Source of the DNA: a virus
Strand: one strand, 5' to 3'
DNA: 43,466 nucleotides
IMG/VR virus record: IMGVR_UViG_3300017593_002040
Span: 1 to 43,466 of that record
Shown: one piece after another, positions 8,124 to 15,577 of the stretch
Position numbering within the stretch: the first letter of the stretch is position 1
How the letters are laid out: each line of letters opens with the position of its first letter
Program-made: the position numbers and the translations under genes
Notes under the pieces: generated by a model
Databases searched by the model: none
The model's input: only the letters and a program-made list of their open reading frames with translations
Told to the model about the DNA's origin: nothing

Positions 8124-8180
8124 TTTAGTTGAGCCAACTGGTCGACTGTGTGAGGGTTAACACCCAATTGGCTCACTAAA
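8124..8180. repeat. Imperfect inverted repeat (GAGCCAA / TTGGCTC) in the polymerase leader
   Basis: The left arm TTTAGTTGAGCCAACTGG (8124-8141) and right arm CCAATTGGCTCACTAAA (8164-8180) pair over about 16 positions around a 22-base loop that itself holds GTTAAC. There is no run of T on either side, so it is not an ordinary intrinsic terminator. It follows the second TGTCCTAGGACA site and would form a hairpin in the leftward transcript between the SSB-like and polymerase genes. Confidence 0.4.
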
Positions 8181-8232
8181 TAAAACTGCTTACGGCAGTT
8201 AATCGATTTTTAAGACTTGTTTGTCTATGCGC

Positions 8233-8772
8233 TTATACGAAGTCTTCGGCGTCTGAGCCTTCGCTTAAGTCTTCAAAGTCATCGGTAGACGCTACGCCGC
8301 CGCCGGTGAACGAATCGCCATCTGCGAAGAACTGAATGCCTTTAAGACTTGCGTTAATGCGCTTGCCCCATTGGTTGTCTTGTGGCCAGATATCTACCAC
8401 GGCGTTGACATAACAGCCGGCATAGATAACACCGTCAGCTTCAGTCAAGGGGCTTCGGTCTTTACCGACTACGGTAGGGCGCTGACGGTTGGTAGCTGAT
8501 AGCGCCATGTTGCCTTCAAAGCCTTCGTACTCAGCTTTAGAATCACCATCTGTAAAGCAGATTTTGTTACCCGCTTTTAGCTGTTTGATGGTGCTTTCAG
8601 CTTTAGCCGTCCATTTGGTAGTAGCTGCTTCAGCGATGGCGGCGTTGATTTTCTTTTCGTTTTCGCTGCCTTTCTCGATGATCAACTGGGCACCGAAGTT
8701 ATCGAACTGCTCAGATGGGCGGAAGATGTTAGGGAAGGCAAGGCGTACGTTTTGTAAGATTACTTTTGACAT
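8233..8772 (-). CDS. Enc34-type ssDNA-binding protein (DUF2815)
   Basis: Phage single-stranded DNA-binding protein of the DUF2815 / Enc34 family, 179 aa. The N-terminus VILQNVRLAFPNIFRPSE and the central AGCYVNAVVDIWPQDN with GKRINASLKGIQFF are typical of the family's OB-fold. It ends in an acidic tail (DDFEDLSEGSDAEDFV) with a terminal hydrophobic residue, like the partner-binding tails of SSBs. The ribosome site is weak (AGGA, about 10 bases before ATG). It lies between the DUF2800 gene and the polymerase, an order that recurs in phages carrying this replication module. Confidence 0.85.
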   Translation of the reverse strand: MSKVILQNVRLAFPNIFRPSEQFDNFGAQLIIEKGSENEKKINAAIAEAATTKWTAKAESTIKQLKAGNKICFTDGDSKAEYEGFEGNMALSATNRQRPTVVGKDRSPLTEADGVIYAGCYVNAVVDIWPQDNQWGKRINASLKGIQFFADGDSFTGGGVASTDDFEDLSEGSDAEDFV

Positions 8773-8783
8773 TTTATTTAGTC

Positions 8784-10049
8784 CTATACGTTGGTTATAT
8801 CGTCGAAGTCTTCGACAGTGTTGAAAGAAAGGGCGGGGCGTGGATCACTTCCTGCGGCAATACTTGGCTTACCTTCAGGTCTTACAATTAAGGCTTGTAT
8901 TTTTTCCCACTGTGTATCGCCTAATGTGCCAGCCTTGGCGAGCTTTTCGGCGGTAGTGGGGCTTATGATTTTTTTATCGTACATTTCATCGACTTTTAAG
9001 CGCATGGCTTTGAGCGTGGTTTCTGCCTCGTTTGCGTCCGACCATTTGCGAGCACCGCCGCGACCTTCTACCAGTTTTAAATCTCCGACCGCCTCACCGT
9101 TCATCAGTTTGGCGTACGTGCCTTGCTCAACGGCTTTTATCCAGTCTTTGAGTAAATCGATTTGCCCGTAAACCTTGGCGAGTGTGTCGCTGTCGTACTT
9201 GGCATCGCTAACCGTAAAGGCGACGTCTAAACTCTCGAAGTCGTCACTGACTAATTTGATGTTGTACTCAGCAAGCGCTTTACATTCCGTATTGGCTTTG
9301 CAGTAGCGGCAAGCGTTCACACTAGGTGCGAATAGCTCTGTTAAGTCGCTGCTAACATCTAGACTATTGATCAGCTTTGCCGTATTGGCCACGCGCTTGG
9401 CAAAAGCGGTAAGCGTGTCGATATCGGCGGTCCACTCACTGACATGGTGTAAACGAGGTTGGCTGATGATTAACCGCACTTGCTTGAAGTCACCAATCAA
9501 ACTGTATTCTTCCAATGCTGCAAGGCCATAAATCATGAGCTGGGTATTATTCTCAGCGTCTACCTTTAAGCCTTGCCCGTACTTCAAATCAACAATGATG
9601 ATTTCATCATCCGTCAGTATCACCGCGTCTGCCGTACCACCTGCGCCTTCTTCACCAGTTAAAGGCGTGAGGCTTAAGCGTTGCTCAATACGCAGTTCGC
9701 CGCCAGTGGTTCGCACGATGTCTCGTACTAGGTCAACGTAGGTCTGTACGTGGTCGCACATATCTTGGTTAACATCGAACTGAAATTCTAAGGCGGCGGT
9801 GCTCGGTGATTCTTTGGCGTTTTCTATAAAGAAGTGCGTATCGCCGTTCGCGTAAACATCGATTAGCTCACCTAAATAGCTGATAGCGTCGCGCTCAGCG
9901 GCTAAACAACATTCCCCTAAGAAGTGGGCGGCAGTTCCTTCAGCGGCGAAGCTGTTGGTCGTGTTCGGTTTACCAGCTTCCATCAAGGGCGAAGCGGGGC
10001 AGGTTAGCCACCGTCCGCTCGATGATGGGCTAAGTTTGGCGTGTGCCAT
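8784..10049 (-). CDS. DUF2800 family protein, RecB/Cas4-like nuclease
   Basis: 421-aa protein of the DUF2800 family, related to PD-(D/E)xK exonucleases of the RecB/Cas4 type. Motifs seen are the N-terminal LSPSSSGRWLTCPAS (with Cys), AAEGTAAHFLGE, then GTADAVILTDDEIIIVDLKYG, which contains the D-x-x-x-(E/D)-x-K active site pattern (IVDLKYG), and a QLMIYGLAAL helix. A cysteine cluster follows (CRYCKANTEC) that could bind an iron-sulphur cluster as in Cas4/AddB. The ATG at 10049 is preferred because AAGGAGCTAACC precedes it. Probably processes DNA ends with the SSB-like protein and polymerase encoded downstream. Confidence 0.82.
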   Translation of the reverse strand: MAHAKLSPSSSGRWLTCPASPLMEAGKPNTTNSFAAEGTAAHFLGECCLAAERDAISYLGELIDVYANGDTHFFIENAKESPSTAALEFQFDVNQDMCDHVQTYVDLVRDIVRTTGGELRIEQRLSLTPLTGEEGAGGTADAVILTDDEIIIVDLKYGQGLKVDAENNTQLMIYGLAALEEYSLIGDFKQVRLIISQPRLHHVSEWTADIDTLTAFAKRVANTAKLINSLDVSSDLTELFAPSVNACRYCKANTECKALAEYNIKLVSDDFESLDVAFTVSDAKYDSDTLAKVYGQIDLLKDWIKAVEQGTYAKLMNGEAVGDLKLVEGRGGARKWSDANEAETTLKAMRLKVDEMYDKKIISPTTAEKLAKAGTLGDTQWEKIQALIVRPEGKPSIAAGSDPRPALSFNTVEDFDDITNV

Positions 10050-10059
10050 GGTTAGCTCC

Positions 10060-10518
10060 TTATGCTGCTTTGCACAGTGCGACAAGCTCACCGTACTGAC
10101 TTGGTTCAAGACCAGGTAGGTTCTTAGCGCCTAACTGCTTGAAGATTGCGGCGACTGCCGGTTTGCCTTTGGTAGATACGGCATCGATGACGACGCTTTT
10201 GGCTTCTTCAAAAGATATCGGCTTGTCGCTTTGTTCTTCTGCTACTTCTTCAACTACCGGCTCAACGGCTTCGGCGACTTCTTCAACTACCGGCTCGGCT
10301 TCTTCTTCAGCTTTTGCCTTATGCTCTTCGTGCTCTGCTTCAAACTCAGCGACCGCTTTGCCGATGACTTCTTTCATTTCAGCGTCGTCACCAGTGCTGA
10401 CCGCTTGGTCTTGAGACAAATCACAGTAGCGGTCGATACCTGATGCGATTGCGAATCCGGCTTGTGCCAGTGTGCCGATGGCGTCTGCCAGTTTGGTAAT
10501 GCCGTTCTCGATACTCAT
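10060..10518 (-). CDS. Hypothetical protein with a Glu/Val/Pro repeat linker
   Basis: 152-aa acidic protein in three parts: a helical N-terminus (MSIENGITKLADAIGTLAQAGFAI), a charged linker with the repeat EPVVEEVAEA / EPVVEEVAEE (two copies, also visible as a 30-bp direct DNA repeat near 10240-10300), and a C-terminal 50-residue domain ending LGAKNLPGLEPSQYGELVALCKAA. That last domain resembles small C-terminal domains of other phage early proteins of unknown role. A good ribosome site (AAAGGATAAGACC) precedes the ATG. The linker repeat may vary in copy number between related phages. Confidence 0.65.
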   Translation of the reverse strand: MSIENGITKLADAIGTLAQAGFAIASGIDRYCDLSQDQAVSTGDDAEMKEVIGKAVAEFEAEHEEHKAKAEEEAEPVVEEVAEAVEPVVEEVAEEQSDKPISFEEAKSVVIDAVSTKGKPAVAAIFKQLGAKNLPGLEPSQYGELVALCKAA

Positions 10519-10522
10519 GGTC

Positions 10523-10936
10523 TTATCCTTTTTGGGTTAATTTGGCAGCGTCAGGCTGCGTTAGTTTCAAAATTTCATGACAGGCGTACTCGGTAGCGCC
10601 TTGCTGTTCGTCTTGGATGGCTTGTAGCAGGTTCGATAATCTTAGGCCTTCCGCTTTCAACTCATCTTTGCGCATTTTGCCTTTGGCGATTTCGTTTGCG
10701 ATATCGATGGCATGCCCTAAGAAGTCATCTTCAGGTAGCTGGGCGCTGACTTCGTTTAAAACGTCTTCTACTTCATGCGGACAAAGCATGTCGTCGTTTA
10801 AATCAAACACTTCATTAAGATGGTAGATAAGCGCTTGCTCGGTATTTGATGTGCTGAACTCACAAACGCCATGTTCTGCTATTGTTAGAAGTTCACGGGC
10901 GTCCAACGCTTTTAACTGGTTAACCGTATAGCTCAC
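10523..10936 (-). CDS. Hypothetical acidic phage protein
   Basis: 137-aa unrecognised soluble protein starting at GTG (10936), supported by the strong AGGGAGGATAAGCC ribosome site. It is acidic and largely helical, with HEVEDVLNEVSAQLPEDDF and a basic KGKMRKDELKAEGLRLSNLLQ helix towards the end. It overlaps the membrane-protein gene before it by 4 bp. It is second in the leftward operon after the operator region, where phages usually keep early regulators or host-takeover proteins; no specific function can be read from it. Confidence 0.6.
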   Translation of the reverse strand: MSYTVNQLKALDARELLTIAEHGVCEFSTSNTEQALIYHLNEVFDLNDDMLCPHEVEDVLNEVSAQLPEDDFLGHAIDIANEIAKGKMRKDELKAEGLRLSNLLQAIQDEQQGATEYACHEILKLTQPDAAKLTQKG

Positions 10937-11166
10937 GGCTTATCCTCCCTATTTGCGTGTTGATTGGCTTTCTTAAAATCGTCGCTGGCAAAATCGATAA
11001 CGACTTGATCAGCGGGGCTTATATAGGTAGTGCGGATGCTATCTTTGTGTAGCTCGATAGCGGCTTGCTCGTTGGCGGCTTGTGTAGCGCACGCTTTTGG
11101 CAAGATTGTTAAAAATAGGGCGGCTAAAAGAACAGCGAGACACCCCACTAATATTGAACGTTCCAT
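10933..11166 (-). CDS. Small membrane-anchored protein, first gene of the leftward early operon
   Basis: 77-aa protein with an N-terminal hydrophobic stretch (ILVGCLAVLLAALFLTIL, residues 5-22) followed by PKACA, which could be a signal anchor or a cleaved signal ending ACA. The rest is polar and predicted to be outside the cytoplasm. AAGGA lies about 10 bases before the ATG. It is the first gene downstream of the left operator and so should be expressed earliest on the left. Early membrane proteins of phages can block superinfection or alter the host envelope, but nothing specific is visible. Confidence 0.6.
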   Translation of the reverse strand: MERSILVGCLAVLLAALFLTILPKACATQAANEQAAIELHKDSIRTTYISPADQVVIDFASDDFKKANQHANREDKP

Positions 11167-11304
11167 AACTTGGTCCTTGTTAGTTGCTTACTTGATACGA
11201 CTGGCTGACCAATCGCATCTGTAAATAACTAAATTTGAATAATCATGTTTTTAAATAGCTAATCGCGGTCTCGTCGACTCGGTGTATCTCGTTGCGATGT
11301 GTAT

Positions 11305-11357
11305 AAGGTAACTTAACTTACCTTGAGTGTCAAGAAAGAAAGTAAGAAAAGTTACCT
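11305..11357. promoter_or_regulatory. Left operator pair and leftward early promoter region
   Basis: AAGGTAACTTAACTTACCTT at 11305-11324 is a palindrome matching at 18 of 20 positions. A related inverted copy, AGTAAGAAAAGTTACCT, lies at 11341-11357. Minus-strand hexamers TTGACA (11333-11328) and TATACA (11305-11300) flank the first site, but their 22-bp spacing is too long for a normal promoter, so the exact promoter is unclear. The shared sequence with the sites at 12209-12262 marks these as binding sites for the CI/Cro-like proteins. They would control the leftward replication operon beginning at 11166. Confidence 0.7.
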
Positions 11358-11376
11358 ATTATTTTGCGGGCAATAA

Positions 11377-11399
11377 AAAACCCCATCAATGACGGGGCT
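11377..11399 (-). terminator. Intrinsic terminator after the repressor operon
   Basis: Read on the minus strand: GCCCCGTCATTGATGGGGT followed by TTTTTATT, a 4-5 bp GC stem with T-run. It ends the repressor plus 37-aa gene transcript before the left operators, keeping lysogenic transcription out of the early operon. Confidence 0.75.
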
Positions 11400-11422
11400 T
11401 GTAGTGTTAAATTATTTTTTAA

Positions 11423-11536
11423 TTAATCGTAAAAATCGACTGGTTCGCGATAGACACACCAACCAAAGGGTAAATTATTTACTTGTTTAGAATTTTTTAT
11501 AAAGTGACATATCCAATAATATTCGTAAGGTTTCAT
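11423..11536 (-). CDS. 37-aa protein translationally coupled to the repressor
   Basis: Short gene beginning MKPYEYYWICHFIKNSKQVN and ending WCVYREPVDFYD. Its ATG shares one base with the repressor stop codon (TAATG), and GAGGAA inside the last repressor codons serves as the ribosome site. A terminator follows 24 bp downstream. This makes a two-gene repressor operon that would be expressed in the lysogen. The protein is aromatic-rich with two Cys and has no membrane segment. Function unknown; the position suggests an immunity, superinfection-exclusion or repressor-modulating role. Support is the start signal, the coupling and the terminator, not homology. Confidence 0.55.
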   Translation of the reverse strand: MKPYEYYWICHFIKNSKQVNNLPFGWCVYREPVDFYD

Positions 11537-12180
11537 TATTTCCTCAATACTTGATTGCGCTGGACTGCCACGCCGCAAATTGAAAAAGGGATGAATCGAC
11601 TATCGATAACAGGGAAGTCTGGGTTGGATGGAATTAGCTGCGAATACTCTTCTCCGGTTGACTCATCAAAACCACGAGGGCGCCACTTCTTGAAGGTTAC
11701 CGCCTTCTCTCCCTTACGTAGTGCGATAACATAGTCGGCGGGATTGGGCTGCATATCTGGATCTATAAGGACTAGCTCCCCTGATTCAAAATCAGGCTCC
11801 ATACTATTGCCTTCTAATTTTATCCAGTATACGTTAGGGCCGCAGTCGCCGATAACTGGCTCAGACTCATCTGATATTGCATCATCATGGTATTCACAGA
11901 ACTCACCTGCCTGAACGAAATTTAAAACTGGCGCGAGTCTGATTGGTTTTTTTTGTACCCTCTTGAAGTTATCGCCGTCAGATATACCGTCAGTTAGGTA
12001 TTCGATACTGCATTTAAAATAATCAGAAAGCAGTTGCAAGTATTCAAGTTTGGGTGCGTTTTCACCGTCCTCCCAATTTTTTATAGCTGTTTTTGATACG
12101 CCTATCTTGGCGCCCAATGTTTCTCGTGAAAGCTTCTTATCTTTCCGTAGCCCTAGTAATCTTTGACCTAAAGTATTCAT
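11536..12180 (-). CDS. CI/LexA-like phage repressor (HTH + S24 peptidase)
   Basis: Lysogeny repressor of 214 aa. The N-terminus (residues 5-65) is an HTH_3 domain: LGLRKDKKLSRETLGAKIGV then SKTAIKNWEDG. The C-terminus (about 85-210) is an S24 self-cleaving domain with nucleophile S126 (GNSMEP) and general base K164 (TFKKW); the A91-G92 bond in VQAGEF matches the cleavage site. It should therefore fall to RecA-stimulated self-cleavage after DNA damage. The ribosome site is GGAGG. It is divergent from the Cro-like gene across a 106-bp control region with two operator-like palindromes. Confidence 0.95.
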   Translation of the reverse strand: MNTLGQRLLGLRKDKKLSRETLGAKIGVSKTAIKNWEDGENAPKLEYLQLLSDYFKCSIEYLTDGISDGDNFKRVQKKPIRLAPVLNFVQAGEFCEYHDDAISDESEPVIGDCGPNVYWIKLEGNSMEPDFESGELVLIDPDMQPNPADYVIALRKGEKAVTFKKWRPRGFDESTGEEYSQLIPSNPDFPVIDSRFIPFSICGVAVQRNQVLRK

Positions 12181-12208
12181 AAATCCTCCGTAGCAAGCCG
12201 TAACTTAT

Positions 12209-12262
12209 CTTACCAGTTGATAAGGTAAGTTTTCTGTGCTTTAATAGGTAACTTAACTTACT
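12209..12262. promoter_or_regulatory. Right operators between the repressor and Cro-like genes
   Basis: Two sites match the left operators: CTTACC-(9 bp)-GGTAAG at 12209-12229 and AGGTAACTTAACTTACT at 12246-12262. The second is nearly identical to the left site at 11305. It lies immediately upstream of a TATAAA (12264-12269) that is a candidate -10 for the rightward transcript, so binding there would block the Cro/primase operon. The -35 element is weak. Repressor and Cro presumably compete for these sites; the order of occupancy cannot be read from sequence. Confidence 0.7.
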
Positions 12263-12286
12263 TTATAAACAAACGAGGTTACTTTT

Positions 12287-12475
12287 ATGACTAAGAATGA
12301 GGCGCTTGAAATCGCTGGCGGTTCTCCTACTGAGCTTGGTCGAATGCTCAATATTTCTCACAACGCTATCTCCCAGTGGAACGATGAAAAAATACCAGAA
12401 TTGCGTGAGTACCAAATTAACGAAATCAAAGCTGAACTAATGACAGTAAATCAAAAGGAACTTGAACATGGTTAG
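12287..12475 (+). CDS. Cro-like transcriptional regulator
   Basis: 62-aa single-domain helix-turn-helix protein: EALEIAGGSPTELGRMLNIS then HNAISQWNDEKIPELREYQINEI. This is the length and motif order of phage Cro/YdaS-type regulators. A GAGGTTACTTTT ribosome site precedes the ATG. It is the first rightward gene, divergent from the repressor, and overlaps the next gene's start. It should bind the shared GGTAAC-type operators and shut off repressor synthesis during lytic growth. Confidence 0.85.
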   Translation: MTKNEALEIAGGSPTELGRMLNISHNAISQWNDEKIPELREYQINEIKAELMTVNQKELEHG

Positions 12476-12695
12476 TAAATCCAAACTCACCGACTGCATA
12501 CCAACCCATTTGACTAGCGATAGCGCGAATGCGGTTAAAAACTTTGCATTTGATGAAGATGCAACGCCTAGTCAGTGGGTTAGACGCTTGATTGATGATG
12601 AAATCAACCGTCGTCGCCTACAAGCTCAGGCTACTTTACGTGCGCTTGGTAATCTAGCGAACGATGAGAACGGAGAGAACGATTGTGAATTGTGA
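12468..12695 (+). CDS. Small ribbon-helix-helix-like protein
   Basis: 75-aa protein whose middle (SANAVKNFAFDEDATPSQWVRRLIDDEINRR) resembles the strand-helix-helix pattern of Arc/CopG DNA-binding proteins, though the basic second helix is only a likeness. The ATG at 12468 is used, with AAGGAA 9 bases upstream; a TTG at 12462 is less likely. It overlaps the Cro-like stop codon by 8 bp. Probably a second early regulator (CII-like in position, not in sequence). Function is inferred. Confidence 0.55.
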   Translation: MVSKSKLTDCIPTHLTSDSANAVKNFAFDEDATPSQWVRRLIDDEINRRRLQAQATLRALGNLANDENGENDCEL

Positions 12696-12861
12696 AGACT
12701 GTCCGAATGCCACTGACGGCAAATGCTGTCACCAATCGATTGCACCGTTGCCTGCGCTGTTTATGACCGAAGCGGTATTGGCCAATCTAAAAAATCAATG
12801 GAATAGACATTATCAACAGCAAGGGGTTTGGGATGTGCTCGAAAAACATAATCTCGTCTGA
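12685..12861 (+). CDS. Small Cys-rich hypothetical protein
   Basis: 58-aa protein from a GTG start, preceded by GGAG at 9 bases and overlapping the end of the previous gene. The N-terminus CEDCPNATDGKCCHQ holds four Cys and a His within 15 residues, suggesting a zinc or other metal site. The rest is a helix (EAVLANLKNQWNRHYQQQ). An ATG at 12664 would add seven residues but has no ribosome site. Similar short metal-binding proteins occur in phage early regions. No function is known to me. Confidence 0.5.
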   Translation: MNCEDCPNATDGKCCHQSIAPLPALFMTEAVLANLKNQWNRHYQQQGVWDVLEKHNLV

Positions 12862-12979
12862 GGAAGAATATGCCAATCAACGTGCAGATGATCACAAACG
12901 ATTGATGGGTGCGCAGCGTGAAGGGCGTGAAATTAAAAAACCTACGCGCAAAGAAAAACCCCAGTCAGATGTGAACTGA
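12833..12979 (+). CDS. Small basic 48-aa hypothetical protein
   Basis: Short gene starting MCSKNIISSEEEYANQRADD and ending in a basic tail (REIKKPTRKEKPQSDVN). GGGG lies about 7 bases before the ATG and the start overlaps the preceding gene by 29 bp. The last codons form the left arm of a hairpin at 12957-12988. It closes the short operon that begins with the Cro-like gene. It could be a non-coding tail, so support is moderate. Confidence 0.4.
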   Translation: MCSKNIISSEEEYANQRADDHKRLMGAQREGREIKKPTRKEKPQSDVN

Positions 12980-12988
12980 TTGGGGTTT
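12957..12988. terminator. Hairpin at the end of the Cro-like operon
   Basis: AAACCCCAGTCAG and CTGATTGGGGTTT pair over 13 positions (one G-T) with a 7-base loop. On the plus strand it is followed by CTTAAC, a weak tail. On the minus strand the stem runs into TTTTTCTTT. It may therefore stop transcripts arriving from the right better than those from the left, or act as an attenuator before the primase gene. Confidence 0.55.
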
Positions 12989-13024
12989 CTTAACTAAAAC
13001 ATACTAAAGGGTAATTAAAACATT

Positions 13025-15577
13025 ATGGACCATACTATGCAAGCAAAAAGACTATGTGACGGGGCTTATAGCATCGTGCCAATTAATATGGGGCAAAAAG
13101 GGCCCCTGATTAAAGAGTGGCAAAAGAAGACGTTTACCGCTGAAGATATTGACGCCGGTATCGGTGTGAAGTGTGGCATTGGTGAATATCCGGTATGCGC
13201 TATCGATATCGATGTGCTCAATCCGGAACTGACTGCGGCTTTGGCGAGTTGGTGCCATGAGCATTTAGGTATGACCGTTGAGCGTGTCGGACAAGCGCCG
13301 AAAACCATGCTTATCTATCGTGCCGCTGAGAGTGGTTGGTCAAAGGCGGCGAGCCGTTGGTTTACCAGCGCCGATAGTGAAGTGAAGCAGCGCGTTGAGA
13401 TACTGGGGAAAGGGCAGCAGTTCGTAGCATACCATATTCACCCCGACACAAACGAGCCGTATGAGTGGACCGATATGCTTGGCGGTCTGGAATACACGCC
13501 AGCGTCTGAGTTACCAATAGTCACCGCCGATGAAATAACGCAAGTGCTAGAAGTCTTTGAGCAAATGGCGTTAGACGCAGGTATGCAAGTTTGTAGCGGT
13601 TCATCTGCCAAAACTATCAATAGCGGTAAAGCAGATCCTGAAGACTTCACCGCCGGTGCCAAAGTAGGGGTGACGCTAAAAGAAGCGGCAAAGCTACTCA
13701 ATAACCTTGACGCTGCAGACTATGACCGCTGGTTACAAGTCGGTATGGCGCTGCATCATGAATACGACGGTAGTGATGATGCCTTTAACGTTTGGGATGA
13801 CTGGTCACAAAAAGCGGAGAACTACTCAAGCTTAGAGGACTTAGAAAAGCGCTGGTCCGGCTTTGGTCACGATGGTGGCGGTATCACCATTCGCACATTG
13901 CTCAAGTGGGGCAATGACGCCAATACGCAGCAAAAACGCGCACAGAAGCGTGACGCTATTCAAGACTATAAAGACCGCATCGAAGAGTGTAGCGATGGCT
14001 TTGAGTTTGAGGAAACGCTACGCGCTATTGGCCGTGAGCTAGATAAGAACGAAGTCATTACCTGCAATGAAGTACGCGCGACTGCCAAGACAAAATACAA
14101 AGCCATGATGAAGCAGACGATCTCGGATGCCAATATCAATACGCTTTTAGGGCTTGGACGCGACACTAGCGCTGAGAACTTAGAACGTCAGATGCAATAT
14201 ACCGAGTTCGGTAACGCACGCCGTATGCTTGAGTTGTTCGGTGAGAACATTATGTTTGCGGCAGATACCGAGACCTGGTACCGCTGGACAGGGAGTTACT
14301 GGCGCGTATCGGCACAGGCTGAGCTTGAGCAGTTATCCAAAGATACGCTGATGCAACTTATCGCTGATGGCGCTGAGCAAGGCATATTAGCCAGTGATCA
14401 ATACGACTTCGTTAAGAACAGTCTAAAAGTCGCCATGATGACCGCCATGGTAAAAATCATCCGTACTGAAAAAAGCATCTTAGTAAACACTGGTGACTTA
14501 GACGCTAACAAAATGCTGTTTGGGGTGGCCAACGGTGCCATCGATTTGACCACGGGTGATCTAATACCGTCGGACAGACTGGACCGTATCACGATTGCCA
14601 GTCACACCAAATATAAGCCTGATGCTAAATGCCCACTGTTTGAGCAAACCGTCAGTGAGTGTTTTTACGGGGATACTGAGCTGGTCGAGTTCTTTCAACG
14701 TTTGATGGGGTACACCTTACTTGCAGATCCTAAAGAAGACATTATCGTCATACCGTACGGCACCGGTAGTAATGGTAAGTCGACTGTCTTAGGCGCTATT
14801 CGTGACGCGATGGGTGCGCATGCTATTACCGCATCCAATGAGACGTTCTTAGGTAGTGGCGGCGCTAATGCTGGTGGTCCGCGTGACGATATCCTACGCC
14901 TTCGCGGTAGTCGCTTTGTCTATGTGACTGAGCCTGATGAAGACCGCGAACTAAAAGAAGGGTTGATCAAATCGATGACGGGCGGCGAGGCCATGGCAGC
15001 GCGCGCGGCATACTCACGTACGTTCGTACAGTTCACGCCCACATGGACAGTCATACTACCTACCAACCACAAGCCTATCATTAAGGGTGACGACTTCGGT
15101 ATCTGGCGCCGCATCATGCTTGTACCCTTTACCCGTAACTTCAGTACCGACCCCGATATCGTCAAAGACAATGACCGTAGCGAAAAGCTAAAGGCTGAAT
15201 ATGAAGGCATCCTGGCATGGCTTGTACGTGGTGCGATGTCTTACTTAGAGATGGGGCTTCAGCCACCGGCCATCGTTGAGGAAGCGCGTAACGAATATAA
15301 GAGCGATATGGACCTACTCGCTGAGTGGATAGAAGAGTGCTGTGAGATTGGTCGGGATAAGGTCGCTACTAACGCGGCGCTGTGGGCCAGTTGGAAACAG
15401 TTTGCTGAGGTGCGCGGTGAGCTGAGATATATCAGTAATGCTAGAACACTGAACAAAAAACTGGAAGCGCGAACATACGTGAAAAGAGTCAAGAACTCTG
15501 ATGGTATTCGCGGACGCGGTATTTTGGGTATATCCGTCAAAGATGACTTTGAGAATGTAGAGGACGGCATGGCGTAA
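13025..15577 (+). CDS. D5/P4-type primase-helicase (Prim-Pol + PriCT + SF3 helicase)
   Basis: 850-aa multidomain replication initiator. Residues 1-150 form an AEP-type primase-polymerase domain, with a DID metal motif near residue 61 and RVEILGKGQQFVAYHIHP near 124-141. A PriCT-like segment lies near 218-280 (WLQVGMALHHEYDG ... VWDDWSQKAENY). The C-terminal half is a D5_N plus superfamily 3 helicase, with Walker A GTGSNGKST near 579-587 and a Walker B-like RGSRFVYVTEPDED further on. It would prime and unwind at the phage origin; P4 alpha is the best-known relative. The ribosome site is poor, so the start might be the ATG at 13037. It follows a hairpin and precedes the repeat region at 15625. 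Confidence 0.92.
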   Translation: MDHTMQAKRLCDGAYSIVPINMGQKGPLIKEWQKKTFTAEDIDAGIGVKCGIGEYPVCAIDIDVLNPELTAALASWCHEHLGMTVERVGQAPKTMLIYRAAESGWSKAASRWFTSADSEVKQRVEILGKGQQFVAYHIHPDTNEPYEWTDMLGGLEYTPASELPIVTADEITQVLEVFEQMALDAGMQVCSGSSAKTINSGKADPEDFTAGAKVGVTLKEAAKLLNNLDAADYDRWLQVGMALHHEYDGSDDAFNVWDDWSQKAENYSSLEDLEKRWSGFGHDGGGITIRTLLKWGNDANTQQKRAQKRDAIQDYKDRIEECSDGFEFEETLRAIGRELDKNEVITCNEVRATAKTKYKAMMKQTISDANINTLLGLGRDTSAENLERQMQYTEFGNARRMLELFGENIMFAADTETWYRWTGSYWRVSAQAELEQLSKDTLMQLIADGAEQGILASDQYDFVKNSLKVAMMTAMVKIIRTEKSILVNTGDLDANKMLFGVANGAIDLTTGDLIPSDRLDRITIASHTKYKPDAKCPLFEQTVSECFYGDTELVEFFQRLMGYTLLADPKEDIIVIPYGTGSNGKSTVLGAIRDAMGAHAITASNETFLGSGGANAGGPRDDILRLRGSRFVYVTEPDEDRELKEGLIKSMTGGEAMAARAAYSRTFVQFTPTWTVILPTNHKPIIKGDDFGIWRRIMLVPFTRNFSTDPDIVKDNDRSEKLKAEYEGILAWLVRGAMSYLEMGLQPPAIVEEARNEYKSDMDLLAEWIEECCEIGRDKVATNAALWASWKQFAEVRGELRYISNARTLNKKLEARTYVKRVKNSDGIRGRGILGISVKDDFENVEDGMA

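Noticed and set aside
8784-10049. Cas4 of a CRISPR system
   Set aside because: The nuclease and Cys cluster fit the phage DUF2800 family in a replication operon; no other cas gene is present.
10139-10443. Plus-strand Ser/Thr- and Phe-rich frames
   Set aside because: Antisense of the Glu/Val/Pro repeat linker in the 152-aa gene; composition is explained by that repeat.
11300-11333. Perfect sigma-70 promoter for the leftward operon (TTGACA / TATACA)
   Set aside because: Spacing of 22 bp is too long for a standard promoter; reported only as part of the operator region.
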